Below, in pieces: positions 53,166 to 53,197 of a stretch of 53,197 nucleotides of DNA. The stretch is from contig CALFTM010000030.1 in the NCBI GenBank assembly GCA_937916355.1, positions 1-53,197 of the forward strand, given 5' to 3'. This stretch comes from an uncultured Bacteroidales bacterium. GTDB lineage: Bacteria; Bacteroidota; Bacteroidia; Bacteroidales; Paludibacteraceae. Each line of letters starts with the position of its first letter. The stretch's first letter is position 1. The position numbers were made by a program, and so were the translations under genes. A model generated the notes under the pieces. The model was given only the letters and a program-made list of their open reading frames with translations. It searched no databases and was not told where the DNA came from.

Positions 53166-53197
53166 TTGTTTTTATATTAGCGATATTTATCCTCGGT

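Overview
The window looks like a chromosomal segment of a Bacteroidota species, most likely order Bacteroidales. The evidence is gene content (an RprX/RprY-type two-component pair, fused KorA with KorB, DUF4295 beside L33 and L28, a DUF2723 membrane protein, a type IX secretion substrate, CTnDOT-type Tra proteins) and promoters of the Bacteroidota form TTG-N19/20-TAnnTTTG. Shine-Dalgarno sequences are mostly absent. I saw no rRNA, tRNA or CRISPR array.

Layout. 1-1110: a broken dihydroxy-acid dehydratase gene (ilvD) reading leftwards, joined at about 405-424 to the tail of an unrelated gene. Upstream of ilvD is a 20-residue leader peptide rich in Leu, Ile and Val, followed by a strong hairpin: a candidate branched-chain amino acid attenuator. 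1260-7011: a small membrane protein, a DKNYY-like repeat protein with an 87-bp tandem repeat, a Dabb protein with an MFS transporter, and a TonB-receptor-like outer membrane protein. 7357-11175: argH-rsfS-ftsH in one leftward run. 11355-13645: rprX-rprY, converging on lrgA-lrgB (13732-14869). 14941-16782: a 58-aa membrane protein and a YifB/ComM ATPase. 17082-23114: a 2010-aa secreted repeat protein with a type-B T9SS sorting domain. 23318-25833: DUF445 protein, pyroglutamyl peptidase and a WG-repeat protein. 25916-28777: korA-korB. 29005-29615: rpmB-rpmG-DUF4295. 29823-31251: a family 2 glycosyltransferase and a CinA C-terminal-domain protein.

31463-40056 is the most distinctive block: a rightward operon with its own promoter, encoding a small membrane protein followed by TraE, TraF, TraG (VirB4-like), TraI, TraJ, TraK, TraL-like, TraM and TraN. 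This is a nearly complete type IV secretion channel. No relaxase, coupling protein, integrase or excision gene lies next to it, and housekeeping genes flank it on both sides. Its TraN appears to carry a duplicated N-terminal domain.

40293-43317 holds a small hypothetical protein, a secreted rhodanese, a membrane protein and an outer-membrane protein. 43430-50504 is a tight leftward operon: DUF2723 protein, polysaccharide deacetylase, purD, a polytopic membrane protein and a YqaA/DedA-like protein. A ComEA-like helix-hairpin-helix protein and an aspartate aminotransferase gene diverge from 51271-51718. The aminotransferase transcript seems to begin with a 16-codon upstream ORF that folds on itself, a second candidate leader-peptide regulator. 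The last bases contain a short palindromic intergenic repeat.
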